The notes beneath the pieces were generated by a model that was given only the letters and a program-made list of their open reading frames with translations, did not search any database and was not told where the DNA came from. A DNA stretch of 64,000 nucleotides from Auanema rhodensis (lineage: Eukaryota; Nematoda; Chromadorea; Rhabditida; Rhabditidae). This document shows positions 30,155 to 43,400 of the stretch, in pieces (position 1 is the stretch's first letter; each line of letters begins with the position of its first letter). Location: the NCBI GenBank assembly GCA_964057225.1, contig OZ059896.1, forward strand, positions 9,114,001-9,178,000, read 5' to 3'. A program made the translations under genes and the position numbers.

Positions 30155-31155
30155 CTATAAGGAAATCAGTAAGTTTAAGAGTCTGACCAAAAGGTTCATG
30201 TTAAACGACCACTTTGCAGATCACTCGTGTGAGTGTATTCAAGCTGAAAAACTTAAAAGGTTGAGTGTGTGTGAGACATACAATGAACCAATAAACATGC
30301 GCAGAGATACTGATTAGCAAAAACTCAGAAAGAGCTGACAAACCGTTGATATGAAAACACAGGGAATCAGAAAAGAGTGATTGAATGTCCAAAAAAACAA
30401 TAATTTAATTTTTTTAAAATTAGATTTGATAATAATAAACTTTTATTGACAATCAGACTACTTTCTATAGTTGGCATAGAGCCAGCCACGTTTAATACAT
30501 CACATGTCGTCCGTATGAACCTGCTCTTTTCATTTCAAGTAGGAACTGTTCAATAGGGAACTGACAATTTAATTTATATTTCCGTAAAAAAGGGAAACAA
30601 CATTTCTAAAAATTTGGTATTATATATTATAATATTATTATTTTATATATTTTTAATTTAATAAATAAATTTGTTTCATGAATACTTTGTATTATTTTAA
30701 TAAAATTTTTAAAATATTTGTATTGTTATTATTAGCTAAAATTTGTATATTATTGAATTGAAGGACCATTAAATTTGAAAAAAAGTTTCTCTATGTATCT
30801 TGACCACACCCAAATTTTTCTTTTCAATATTGTTGTTCGTTTATTTCTATTGTACAAGCATTAAAAAAGGAGAAAGAAACATCGTCAGTTGTGCAAATAT
30901 TTATTAAAAAAAAAAACTCCCGGCTATTTATACATTTATATTTTAAAGATTAAATAATTCATATTTTCTTTATTTATATTTAGATATAGATGATATTCCC
31001 TGTATTTTTCTTAATTTTTTTATATTTAACCAACAATATGTGTAAACATTAAAAATTATTTTTAAAACTTAAAAAAATCTTTTTCAAGGCTTTACGGAAA
31101 TAAAAACTTTTAAAAATTTATTAATTAATATCAATTTAAAAAATGCAAAAACAAC
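30155..31155. other. AT-rich spacer, no gene seen
   Basis: Very AT-rich from about 30.4 kb to the tRNA gene, with many A and T runs. Nothing with coding character was found. Confidence 0.5.
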
Positions 31156-31238
31156 TCCGTCGAGCCGGATTCGAACCAGCGACCTAAGGATGCCCACAAC
31201 TCTACAGTCCTCCGCTCTACCAACTGAGCTATCGACGG
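31156..31238 (-). tRNA. trnY: tRNA-Tyr (GTA anticodon) with a short intron
   Basis: The minus strand folds as a cloverleaf. The acceptor arm is CCGTCGA paired with TCGACGG, with discriminator A. The D arm is TAGCTCAGTTGGTAGAGC, an anticodon arm GAGGA-CTGTAG is followed by a roughly 10-11-nt insertion ending in TGGGC, the 3' strand of the stem is TCCTT, and the T arm GCTGGTTCGAATCCGGC holds the B box. With GTA at positions 34-36 and an intron just 3' of the anticodon, this is tRNA-Tyr, which commonly carries an intron in eukaryotes. The gene is 83 bp including the intron. No T-run longer than a few bases follows at once. Confidence 0.93.
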
Positions 31239-31711
31239 GTGTTAGACTCTGAAACCTGAGCCGTCTTCAAGACAACTGATAAAAAAGTCTATAAAATCTA
31301 ATGTATGATATGATATGATCTGATTAAGAAAAAAATTATTTGAGATGTTATTGAGCATTAAATGACCAGGTAAAGCTTGTTTTAGGTTTCAATATTAATT
31401 AAAAAATCATATAAATCAACTTTTTATTTAAAAATTTGAATTACTCCTTCAATTTCATGTATTTTCTTTTTTTGCGATAATTCATATAATTCAAGCATTT
31501 CATGAGAAAAAAACATTTATTATTAAATATTATGTTATTAATTGATAAATTGAATATATGGAAGTGTATGTACAAGAAATTGAAAAATGGCCAGATTACC
31601 CAGACTTCGACCTCGTTGAGCTTGATAAAAATATTCTTTTGTATTTAAATGTTAATATTATAACAAAATAATACTTGTTGTATAATTCATAATGCGATTA
31701 AATAAATATTC
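31239..31711. other. Spacer between tRNA-Tyr and the minus-strand TULIP gene
   Basis: AT-rich, without coding signal. It would contain the 3' UTR of the minus-strand TULIP gene and, close to 31239, the 5' flank of the tRNA. Confidence 0.5.
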
Positions 31712-34700
31712 TTATCGCCTCTTTCTTTTTTCAATTTTTTTAAAAAGCTTTGATGTGTTAGGCAAAGAAGCCTTGAGATCCCGAATACATTTTTCAAGGT
31801 CTAATTGAACAAATGAGATTCTTGAAGATAAGCCAACATTTCCTTCTCCTATAATTAATGAAAAATATCAAAAAATTAATTAAAAATAATAATATACCTA
31901 TATCTAATTTGATTTGATTTGGATCTACTCCACATGTTCGAGAAATTCGAACACCTTTTCCATACGATAATTCTTCAATGGCATTCTTTATTTCTGGCCA
32001 TAACATATCCATTATCATTCCTTAAATTTAAATAATTTTTTTCATAAAAATGGTAATCGTTACCTCTCATTAGATCTTGCATGAAAAGTCCCCAATTCTT
32101 TGGGAAAGCTCCAGCTTCCATAGTAATATTGGTGTCAAGCAATTGAACTAATGTTCTTCAAAATTATTTTTTTATTATAATTATATAATTATAAAAATAT
32201 ATTTTACCTTAATGTTCCTTCATCGAATGATGGACGAATTTCAGCAACAATCGTAAGAATGAATGAAACAAAGACGGAAGTCACATTTCGTTGTGGATTA
32301 ACAACTTGAAGATGAACACGGTCTCTTCTACAATTGGTATCAATATTAGAAAATATTTAATTTAATTTGAACAAACAAACTTACTTCTCTAAAACTAAAG
32401 AATTATTAGTAGCTGATATGGTGGGTTGTCCTCTAGCTGCTACATTAACTTGAAAGTAGCATTGAGAACAGAGAGTTGCCAGAAAATCTCTAGAAAAATT
32501 GTTTTCATCTCTCAATCAATCTGTACGAATTTACCGAGAATCAGGAGGAATTACTGGACTACTGACAGGTATTTGCTCATTCATCCATTCAAAATTCCAA
32601 TCAACCTAATGATTATATCATATAAAATATATATATATTGAGAAAAAGTATATAAACCTGTGATATAAGAGAATTAATTAATGTATCTTCTAACCAAACT
32701 GTTACACGATCCTCTTCATTGATTTCCATATCAAGAAATGTTGTATTATAACTGAGATTAGAATCCAATAGATCTTCCACCTGGTTTTCCATCTATAAAT
32801 AGATAATTATCTTATTTTCAAGATATAATGAACTATTTCATACTATTTCTGTCCATTCTAATTGCAACAATGCTTTCATTTGATGATCCTCTACCCGAAT
32901 ATTTTTCAATCTGAAAATAATAAAAATCATTTTATTATTCAAATTATTCAAATTATATTTTATTTATAGAATATATTCTATGTCAAATTATTAGTTACCT
33001 GTAGAAAAGAGTTGTATTGTCAGTAGCTAAGAATTTCTTTGCTTTTTCAGGAATCAAATCATAAACAGGGAAACGTCTGAAAATATTAAATTTAATATTA
33101 TTTCTCCATGTTTAAAATTCAAATGTTTGTTTAACAAATTTTAAATATCTTATGTTATTTTGTGTTTTTTTCATCGAAATATTACACAAATTATGCTTTT
33201 ATATGTAAATATATCTTAAATTGGTTTTTCAAAGTTAGCCGCCTTAGTAATACAACATATAAGGAGACAACTGCCCTTGACCGAAATAGAATGAAGAAAG
33301 GCAAATGCATGTGTTGTTACTAATCTCACATTCAGCTTTTTTTTTTCAAATTATGAAATAGAACTCAGAAATAGTTAGTATGAAATAGAAAATGAATGAT
33401 TATTTTCGAACCTAACATCATTGTACTTAATTCCGCCAACTTCTCCAGCGATAACAGTACACAAAGTTCGATCCAAAATAGGTGAAATTAATGATGACAG
33501 TAGTGATATTCCCTATAAATATATAAAATATATATAATAATAGAATTATATATTAATAATTTTCTTTGAGAAGTATATGAAGTCGTCATATAGAGATAAA
33601 CTAGTTTTATTCAAAACTCAAACTAAGCTAGTTTATTAGAGTCAAGTGAAGTATATGAATCAGATTTCAATGAAAATTTACCATAACAACTGAATTCTTA
33701 CCTTATCCGCAATCCAATGATCATGTACATTAGCTTTCAAGTAGGCATTTTCCATGTTACATTGAGCAAGTTCAACATTATTTTGATCAACATGAATAAG
33801 TAATTCACTACGATCAATCTAAATATTTTGATAAATTAGTAAAATAAATGAAATAGATTTATACCTGAAGATGAACATCAAGCATATTATCACCTAAGCC
33901 TAATGGCCAGAAAATATCTGATATTTCTGTTTCAGATGTAACATATAAACTATAATATTTATATTTATATAATAAATAAATATTATTTAAAACTTACTTA
34001 TCTATTACTAAATGAATTTTTTCATCTATGAAATTCATAGATAAATTACGATATTTAATTTTATTCAATACATCTAGAGTAGCTAATTGATTTAATTCAG
34101 GATTATCCCTTGTTTTTAACAGAATCTGAAAATAATAAAATTATTTTTTAAAATAATTTGAATGGATTTAGAATAATTTAATGGGATCACGTAATGTATT
34201 TCACGTAAATATATATGTAAATGATATTGACTTTTCATTTCTATGAAATGTAGAGTAACATACCGGTTGTTTCATTTCCCTCTCTATCTTTCTCTCTCTG
34301 TATCTATCTATCTTATGGATTTACTGATAATCTTCACTTTATCTATTCTTTAGGAAGTTCTTTTGAAAAGCCCAGACCATCGTTGGAAGAATTAAAAGCC
34401 TCAGAATAGTTTGTCAAGTCAATCGATGATTATTCATGCAATTGACTGGATCAATAACTGGTTTTACTCTCTCTATCTCTCTTTCTCTCCCTCTCTCTCT
34501 CTCTCTTTCTCTCTTATTTCACAACTCCTTGCCTTATCTATATTTCTCTTTCTTGATGCATGTCTCTGCTGTGTATTTCTTCATATATTCTTCAATAAAA
34601 TCCACAGTTTGACTTATTTACATACAGGTCAATCGACGAAAAACTTTTAATTTAAAATAAATAATCATACTTGGAAAAGTCTAGGTTCAGAGAGGAATTT

Positions 34701-34820
34701 ATCGAAGGAATGCCGTAAAACTTGCGATATGGCCGAATCACCAATCGATGTCTCTATAGAGGAACTTAAGACGTACGATATTAACGGAATGAAGTGTATC
34801 ACCAAGTTATATATACTCAT
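31712..34820 (-). CDS. Secreted BPI/LBP/CETP-like (TULIP) lipid-binding protein
   Basis: About 14 exons joined by short introns encode roughly 505 residues. The first exon (34820-34671, 150 nt) starts at an ATG with a hydrophobic leader (MSIYNLVIHFIPLISYVL). It joins exon 2 (34125-33998) across a 545-bp intron. Typical of the two-barrel BPI fold are the N-terminal barrel segments ending in a short Cys motif (SPILDRTLC), a linker with RFPVYDLIPE, and a C-terminal barrel with VSFILTIVAEIRPSF and a late SSRISFVQLD strand. The protein ends in a basic tail (KKIEKRKRR). Such proteins bind lipids or lipopolysaccharide and transport lipid outside the cell. The N-terminal half is weakly conserved, so the assignment rests mainly on overall pattern and length. 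It lies head to head with a second TULIP gene. Confidence 0.65.
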
Positions 34821-36002
34821 CTTAAATATAATTATAAATAAGATAATTCTATTTAATTATAAGAAACATTTTATAAAATTAATGAAAAAATTCATAAGAA
34901 AAAGAAAAAAAAGCGATTGAAAAGAGTATAGAAATGAAATGAAAAACGTGTATATGATATAATATTGGAAAGAAAATTGAAGAAAACATATTCTAAATCA
35001 GATAATACTAGCAAGTATATTAGATTTTAAAAAAAAACATTTCTTACACAACTTATTAAATAATAATTCTAAAGTACAATATGAAATGATTAACATATTC
35101 GATTTCTAAGAATAAAATATTAAAAAATCGAAAAATCTTTCATCAAATGGCTGAAGTAACACAAACATGTTGTGAAGTGATGGAACTGTTGAAGACGCAA
35201 TGTCAAAATGATCAGTCTAGTTCTCTAGCCTGAGGTATGACGCTGGGAGGGTCACGAGAGGTCTTAATAGGTTGTGAGGAGTTGGTAGAGTGAAACGAGA
35301 ATGAAGGGTAAGAAGACCTTCGAGGACACAGGAAGGCCGATCGAACTGGCGGTCTGATCGGATGGAGGACAACGGTGTTCCAAGGAGGTCCGGCTGGCCG
35401 ACTGGACGTCGTAGCCCGCGGGGCGGAGAAGTCAGCCTTCCATGTCCTTCGTGGCGGTCGTCCTGATCAAGCAAGGCAAGTAATGACAACGACCACGACA
35501 ATGACAACCACGATGAACTATGCGATAGTAGGCTCTCGATGTTTTAACTTTTTGTCGTCACCAGACCTTACGGTCATTTCTCTCCTTTATACAATCTCTC
35601 TTCATCGCTCCATGTGTATTTCTAGATTCTCTCATACTTGTTCTATTTCCTCATCTATCTGTCAATCTCATAGTCTAACTCTATCATCTTCGCAGTTTTC
35701 AACCTCTTCATATAATATATTATATTTAAATTTTGCCTGGTTTGGCTGTATTCATCCTGAGACTGAAACAGTTTCGATTCTATATACTTTGCTAAACCTT
35801 TGTTTTCAACTAACTATATAATATGAGTCATTATCAAGAACTATATATACAAGCTCCATCCCATTTAGGTTATTGCCGTCTGACTCATCACTTTCAGTAC
35901 CAATTTCTACATAACCGTATCTCTCTCGTAAGAGAGAAGCCAACATTCTAGCTACCATTTGAGCTTTCCATAAGTTTTTTGTCTTTTTTCAACAAAAGTC
36001 TT
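34821..36002. promoter_or_regulatory. Shared intergenic region of the divergent TULIP genes
   Basis: 1.18 kb between the two start codons, holding both promoters. It is AT-rich at both ends with a sharply GC-rich island in the middle (about 35230-35480). T-rich plus-strand sequence follows from about 35560 to 36000. No defined regulatory motif was recognised. Confidence 0.5.
35230..35480. other. GC-rich island, open on both strands
   Basis: This is the most GC-rich stretch of the window, in strongly AT-rich surroundings. The minus strand is open over 35217-35507. The plus strand is open from about 35313 to a GTAATG donor at about 35476 and reads GGPAGRLDVVARGAEKSAF and RGGRPDQARQ. Neither reading is a family I know. 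It could be an exon of an unknown gene, a fragment of foreign or mobile DNA, or a promoter element. Confidence 0.4.
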
Positions 36003-38962
36003 ATGCATATTCGGAGCATTCAGCTATTTTTATGTGCATATGCTTTTCAAGTATGTAGATCCCTGGATTTTCATCCGTTGCTCGCTACAGCCCCTATGCT
36101 GCCAGGTGTTCGTGTACGACTTCAACAACGAGGAATAACCTATTTAACCGAGGTTTGTTTACATTTATATTTTCAAAGATATATACAGTATAATCAATTA
36201 GTTTATATGAATAGTTAAACGTGAAACATCTAGGAATAAGGGGGGATGATGTATACCTCGTGATTTCTTCATAATGGCAACAAGGAAGATAGTTTCAGAT
36301 TGTTTTTTATTTGTCCAGTTTCACGTTTTTTTCCTTTTATCTTTATTATCTAAGCATCTGAAAAAGTTTGCATGATATCTCTAAATCCTGTTTTTGCTTT
36401 TATATCTTTAGTAAAATTTGAACTTTTAAATCTGTTTTTTTGGTTAAAATATTCTAAAAAAATAATTAAGGACAGTAACCATTAGTTCAGTGAAGTTTAT
36501 ACTTTATCTGATAAACAACAAGTCATAACAAGAAGACCAGTAGCTTGTCTTCCAGAATTATAACCCTTCATCCGGTTTTAAAGACGAAACTCTTATTTGA
36601 TAGGTGTAGATTACTGACATCTTTATCTGCTGATTATGATTGGCTTAATCTATAATTTCTTTTTCTCCTTCTTCAGATTTTTTCAAATATCTTGGCTAAC
36701 CAGCTACCACGTTTGGTTATACCTGATGTCGAACAAAAACTTCACAATCAACAAGGTGTCATACGAATATCCAGAATTCGAATATCAAGGTTTATAAAAT
36801 CCACAATAAAATGTTATAAAATTTTACAAAAAAATGCAAATTGTAGATTCCGTCGGGCTAAAATGCAATCATTAACTCCTTCAGCTCCAAATCATGTTTC
36901 ATGGACCATGAGTGATTTAGACTTAGGGTAATTGATTATCATTTATAATTATTATTTGAAATATATTATTTAGTCTTGTTGGTGATTTATCTGGAAATGT
37001 TAATATCGTTCTTCCATTTAATTTAACAGGACAAGCTGAAGTAATAGCTGAAGGATTGACATTTCATTTGGACAGCTCCGTAAATATTAAGTGTTAACAA
37101 TCAAAATAAAATGGGAAAATCTTAAGATGGAGAAATCTGCTAACGGATCTGCTCATATTCAAACATTATCATGTATGGCATCAATACGTAATGTTCAAGT
37201 TATAAATCATAATGGAGGTTTATTTGGTTTAGCTGTTACAGTATTCAAAGTAAGTTTTTAAAATTTCGCTAAAACTTTTAAATTATTTTCTCTCTTTAGG
37301 AAGGTGTTTCTGATAATGTACGTCAATTACTACAAGGATTAATATGCAAAAAAGTATTTTTTTTAAATATAAAGTATAATTTCTTATATATCTTAGGTTC
37401 GAAAATATTTGGATGAAGATTTGAATTCGAAACTAAGTGAAGTTCAAAGCAAATCTCGTTTATCGGAAGCTGTGGAGTCTAATGCTATACGGGCTATACC
37501 AACTGGAAATGGAAAAACTATCAATATAATGAATCTTTTCGGAAAGGTAATATAGATATATTTAGTAAAAAAAATTTATTTCATTCGAATTTTAGGATCT
37601 TTCAAAGAATTTCTTGATCGATTTCAGGTATTTTTTAACTTTTCTCCAATAACAAATCTTATATTTATAATAATCAGATTGAAAGATCGTCCGATATGTG
37701 ATTCAAATAGTATCGAAGTACTTTCATTAGGAGAAATCTCGTATAATGGAATTGGAGGAACACCATTTGGTCCAGCTATCATGAATTGGCCACCAAATTC
37801 TCAGCAGAATGATGATTATATGCTTCAGCTTCTCATATCTGATTATTTAGCAAATTCTCTATTTTATCACGCATATAAGTATGTTTTTGATATTTTTGTT
37901 GTCAAAATTTCACAAATACTACTTTAGAAATCATCTCATTCATATCTTATTGACAGAAAAAACAGAAGGTGTTTCACAGTTTTTAAAGACAAACTGTGAA
38001 TCATCTTTCTGTATTGCTGATATTTTACCTCAGCTATCAGAAATCTATCCGAATTCCACATTAGAAATTGCTTTATCTGCTACAAGAGCCCCAGCAATGT
38101 TATTCAGTGAAAAGAACGGAGGTAATTTAAATTTCTATAAAACTAGAAATCTGGCGTTCATTAGAGTAGAGTTCACACATTAGATGTGAGTTCAAATTTC
38201 GATTTTCATATATTATTCTCAAAGGAGCAAATGCATTAAGCGGTTGTATTTCAATATTCACATATTATTTTCAATATAGAATGAAAATTCCTTTATATTA
38301 CAGGAGTAATATCTATAAGTGTTGGAGCTGTAGTTATAATTTTTGTTATCAAAGATAATAATCGGAAGCAAGCTGCTGTCATTGATCTAGATGCTGTTGC
38401 TGATGCACGACTTAACCTACAAGTACATACAAGTGTCAATCATTTATTGAAAACAATACCGTTTTTCAGGCAAATAATGTGAGTGGATCTGTCCAACTTA
38501 CAAAGTTTGATTTACAAAATCGTTTCAATGGAGTTCAAATAACAAATGATGAACTAGCTGATATCTCAATATTAGTTTCTCAACTATTGGAAAATATGTT
38601 TAATGAAATGCTTGTCAATGGATTTCCCTTACCTATTCCCAGAGTAATTCAACTATATCGTATAAAATTAGAAATATTAGCCCGACGCTTATATATACGA
38701 ACAGATATAGAGGTAATTTTTGAAAACAAAAAACTTTTCTCATTTCATGTATAATTAGGTTGATGAAAAACGCCTCTCACAACTTGCTGCTCAAACTCTC
38801 TTTAATGGGCCAGGATTCCGAAGTGAAGCTTCTATGCCAATATCTGGTTCACCTTTCATTGCTTCTATGACAGCAATGCCAATTGATATCTCACCTATTC
38901 GTCGACGGGCAACAATCGTTCCACACCATCATCCGTTTCAAAGATTTCAACGGGGTATTTGA
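36003..38962 (+). CDS. Secreted BPI/LBP/CETP family (TULIP) lipid-binding protein
   Basis: Thirteen exons with consistent phases (36003-36152, 36677-36789, 36847-36927, 36974-37079, 37127-37249, 37300-37353, 37397-37546, 37596-37627, 37678-37878, 37928-38121, 38304-38422, 38470-38712, 38759-38962) give 589 residues. A signal peptide (MHIRSIQLFLCAYAFQVC) is followed by the hallmark start of the family, LPGVRVRLQQRGITYLTE. The N-terminal barrel includes AEVIAEGLTFHLDSS and SCMASIRNVQVINHNGG. The linker and C-terminal barrel include YNSTLEIALSATRAPAM-like strands, GVISISVGAVVIIFV and the late LARRLYIRTDIEVDEKRL. The tail (RRRATIVPHHHPFQRFQ) is basic and His-rich. These proteins bind lipids, as known for mammalian BPI/LBP/CETP. 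Exon 1 has 50 codons in phase 0, as in the divergent neighbour, which hints at common origin. Confidence 0.9.
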
Positions 38963-39117
38963 TTAGAATCTTAGTCATATTAAGATATAAAGAATTATCT
39001 AGCTATGTTTGTCAACCCATTTCGTTTTGTCTTTTTTTTTGTAAGAAAACATCATTCATGTAATAGTCTAAATGTAGGTTGTGATCTCGATCATTAATTT
39101 CTACCGTGTTTACGGGT

Positions 39118-39123
39118 AATAAA
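39118..39123 (+). terminator. Polyadenylation signal of the plus-strand TULIP gene
   Basis: AATAAA 156 bp after the stop, a usual 3' UTR length. Confidence 0.6.
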
Positions 39124-39430
39124 CTGTTTGTATACTGAATATTTCATTAAAGATAATGTATATATTTCATATTTTATTATGATACTATTATCTTATTAAA
39201 AAGCATGCTTCAACATAAAACAAGAATAAGTTGGAGTGAGTAAAAAGAACATACAACATATTATATAGAAGAAATAAAAGAGGAATAAAATTGTAATTTA
39301 AGCCCGTGCGCAGAAAAACCAACTAGCGATACATTTGAGACATATAGAAATATATAAGAAACTATTGTGCTGTACAAACCCGTACCACACGGTGACCAGA
39401 ATGATTATGTCATATTGCTCTACACCAGAC

Positions 39431-40419
39431 TTAGAAGAGAAGTATTAACGATAATACAGTGCAACAAAGACTAAAGGTAGAAGCAGAAGACTCAAGAGGA
39501 TATGATTTAGCATGTAACGTTCCACTTTCATCTTCGTGTACGACAAATTGAATATCTTCTGGTTGTTTCAAAGAATCATAAATCAGATTGCTAGCATCAT
39601 TCAGTAACTCAGTGTATGTCTCTACAGGGACTGGATCCCAAGCATATCCACTAACACCCTGTAATGATACCTATTAGGAAATTTAAAGATATTAATTTGA
39701 CTTACCTTTGATTTAGAATCCATTGCAGTATTTCTTATTGGCGATGGGAATATATCTTCAGGCAAGCGAATATCCTTACTGCGTAAGTTTTCTTCCCTTG
39801 GAAATGTTCCAGTACGCCCTTCATTAGCTAATTGAGCAACCTAAAACAATCAGATTATTAAGATAAATAGTGAAATTAATATATTACCTCAAGCACATAG
39901 TTGTGATCCAAAGAATCAGGAATTGTTCCGGCAATAACTCTTGCTTTAGGGTGCATGCGCACATTGACAACAGGAGCTTGAGTAGTGGTTTTTGGTGGTA
40001 AAGCATCGAGGACATTGATGCGAAGTCTCATATTGTCGCTGACACAGAGGCCATTGATGCCATTATTAATTTTGCTCTCATAACCAGTGGATGTGGCTAA
40101 ATTCAATAGATAAGAACAATGCAATGAAAGACTAAACTTACAAATCCAGTAGTAAGTATTTCCAGGTTCAAAAGTGAAAGAGCCAGGAAACACAGTTGGA
40201 CGATTTACAATATTAACGAGTCCTTCACGTCTAACGCGGCTATTACATAACAATACTTGATTCCTCTGTGTTTCCAATGTGCAAGACATGTAGGATAACT
40301 CAGAAACTTGATTGACGACTAAATGTTTGGTGCCTTCAGCTGCGGAGTCGTTAGGACAAATTATACGGATCTTGTCACCCAATCTAACGTTAATTTCGGG
40401 GTCATTGGAAGTTACGAAG
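39431..40419 (-). CDS. efn: Ephrin, GPI-anchored type (5' signal exon not found)
   Basis: Four exons (40419-40142, 40096-39888, 39840-39706, 39670-39431) join in phase to about 287 residues. The ephrin receptor-binding domain starts at NDPEINVRLGDKIRIICPN, the usual strand with a conserved Cys. SYMSCTLETQRNQVLLCNS and FTFEPGNTYYWI follow, and LCVSDNMRLRINV closes the cupredoxin-like fold. A spacer of about 130 residues leads to a Ser-rich segment and a hydrophobic C-terminus (LCCTVLSLILLF) with no cytoplasmic tail, as in GPI-linked ephrins. These bind Eph receptor tyrosine kinases and guide neurons and epidermal cells. Exon 1 here begins at an acceptor (TTTTTCAG) and needs an upstream signal-peptide exon, which must lie in or beyond the next 7.5 kb. 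Confidence 0.88.
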
Positions 40420-43400
40420 CTGAAAAAGAAATATAAACAATACGTTAGCATATACTAAAAACATAAAATTTTGATGTTTTCCTTTTTAGTTTGAAACCAG
40501 TCATATAAGTCAACAGTCACGGGGATTATGAGCAAAATTAGGCTGATGGTAAAGGGTATATTACACGCACATTTCCGGTCAGTGCGCCATAGACGCAATC
40601 CCATTAAGAAGATGTCTTTGGCGGTATCTTCCTTCGTAGTCCTAATTAGGCAACAAAACAGCCGCTAACCCTCTTTATCCGTCTTGTGCTAACGATACCC
40701 TTGGACTAAATGTCTTTTTGGCTTCCGAATGTCATAGGATGATCTCCCTAATCAGGACACCTGACGCTGTAACATCATGAACAAACGAGCCAGCCTGAAC
40801 TACCCCTAGCTGAGCTAAATATCTGTTAGTCTTACTAATCATAGCCTATTCAACGACTTAATTTAGAGAACCTGAGTTCGTAGTAGGTCTTGGCTTATTT
40901 GACCGTTAGACACCTGCCAAACTAATTGACGATGTTGACGGTCCACAAGAGACACGAAAAATAAACAAGGGCAAGAAATAAGCTGCCATTGGTATCATAA
41001 TTAAATAATTGGCGCTGAGTTAATATTCAACAAAGAAAGCAGGTGGCTTGACATCAATGTAGATCTTAAATAGCTACAGAACTAGCACAAGCTAGCAGTA
41101 GGACAATGCTGACCTTAGATTAGCTATAGTTTGAGTAATTTGAAGCGGCATGACGTCAGAAGCAGCACATGTGACGTACAGTTTGTAGTGGCATCTCAAT
41201 TCATATCTCACCAAGTAGCCCTAATAATCATGTAGCCGGTCAAACAAAGGACAATGAAATCATTCACATCCTCATCATCGATAGCCATCAATTAACATAT
41301 GGTTGGATGAAATTCTTCTAAAGTTCCGTGGAAATCGGTCTACTTGGATATAATAATCCCCTAATATCACATCGTTATCGTAAGAATCAAAAAAGTGCCC
41401 AAAATATCTTGGCATAAAGGTTATTGCCGTCTTTTTCTTATTTTAGAGTTCATTTGCACAGAGCTGGTGGGTGGTATATTTCTTTTCAGAGCTCAATTTC
41501 TATTAAAAGACGACGGTAGCAAGTAAGAGCATCTTCCATAGCCATCTTTCTTTGCCTTATTGATATGTAAATAAAGTGACAATAGCGGGGATGTGGTTGA
41601 GATTGGTGAAAGGTATTCATCAACACGACCCCAGTTGGCCTCACACAAACTGCTAGACCTTTCTATAAATCTTTGCATAGAACCAGGCACATACACAAGA
41701 CAAGAAGATGAAAAAAGAGTAGAATTGCCTCGCATCTTTATCTATTCATTCATCACATTCACACATTCACAAGGAAAACCGAAAGAATGCCTCGTCTGCC
41801 AGTTGGCAAACTAACCATACTTATTGCTCAGCAGGCCATGCAACCAAGGCGGCAAGTACTAATGATCGAAAACTTTTCTTATACCGAGTTAATTACCGGC
41901 AAGTTTTCTGTTTACGATACGATCTCGCGCAAACTTGGAGAGTCGGACTTAACTTTGAATAGCTCCCCATAGTTCTAGCCTCGATTATAGAAAGATCGAA
42001 CAGCTGAATAGGATGAGTGCTCATCGATTACCTAACCGGACTACTGCTAGGTCCCAAAAACATCGGTTTACGCAGGTTAAAGCCATCGATCAAATAAATT
42101 TGAATACGAATAGCTGTTCAAATACTGCAGAAGAAGAGACAGCTGAATATGATGTAACCTAGACAATAGCTGATAATATCCACCCATAAAAGGTTATAAT
42201 TTGAAACATATAGTACATATTCTATACAGTTGCATCTTATATGCCTCATCAGATTCTTAATATAAAAATGGAAGGGATGAGCCAGCAATTATCTCCTACA
42301 TACGGTACCCATTTCTTAATTGGAGCTATATATTGTATGATTTGGATAGAATGACCTTGTATCTGACTTGCGCTTCCCAATTGCTAAGAACAAAGCAAAG
42401 TAATAGTTTACGACTATTTTGACATGATTCAGAATTTGTATGGTCACATCTTCCCATATTTAATCCTTCTTCCAGACAACTACTATACTTAGGTTCGAGC
42501 ATTTGCATTGACACCCGGGAGGTCGGTATATGGGGTACTTTACATGAATCATTTATGAACTTAAGCGTTAACTGACTAACTCTGAATGATTTAGTGCGGC
42601 ATTACGACAGATACATTTTTGAATCTGGACATCAATTAAACGAAGGAATAAATCCGTAATATATTGGCGCCATCAACCAGAACACCTTCAACTGTCAACT
42701 TCTATTAAAATTATTTCATCAAAGTGTACCAACGCAAATTCATAAACAATCCTAGATCTGATCATTTGAATTTTCTATAACTATTTTTTCCGAGTAGATT
42801 TCGGAATTAGTATAACCAAAAATTCAATGAAAATACTGGATAAAACATGATTCAAAAAATCATCCGATTATCCTCAATACACAGGCCAACACGATTCTTG
42901 ACCACAAGTGGATTTTTGGAACCACAATCAATGCAATTGGAATTGTAGCATTGACCCTCATGGATTAGTAAGCGAAGATGGCTAGCCATCCAGAGCAGGA
43001 AACGTGATTTCTTAGTACGTAGTATAAGACGAAAGCTTAAGAAGGAAGAGAGGAGGCCACATCCGGCGTCTCATTTCCTTCTTCCAACATCCGACGATGT
43101 TATATAGAAAGGAATCCCTTCTCGGTATATACTCCACTGAATCTCCATCCAACATGTGACGCAACTAAGTCGCACAGTCAACACAACACCCCTACAAATT
43201 CCTTGGCTATTCCAAATCCGTATATTGACAGGGCGATTATTCTAATCGATGGATAGAAAAGGTGTTAGTAATAGTCGAAGTATATGCTCCCCCGTAAAAC
43301 AGGATTGTTTCTGCCGTTGGCATGGGACCCACGGTTCCAATCATAAGCAGAACACCTGACCTTACCGAACCGTTGTATCAGCACTGAACCATATCGTGTT

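Noticed and set aside
34729-34920. Plus-strand ORF starting MAESPIDVSIEELKTYD
   Set aside because: It is antisense to the first exon of the minus-strand TULIP gene, which has an ATG, a signal peptide and a matching splice donor. Beyond the exon it becomes simple Lys/Ile sequence.
35148-35234. 28-codon plus-strand ORF (MAEVTQTCCEVMELL...)
   Set aside because: Protein-like but short. It ends in a stop just before a GTATGA donor and has no joining exon.
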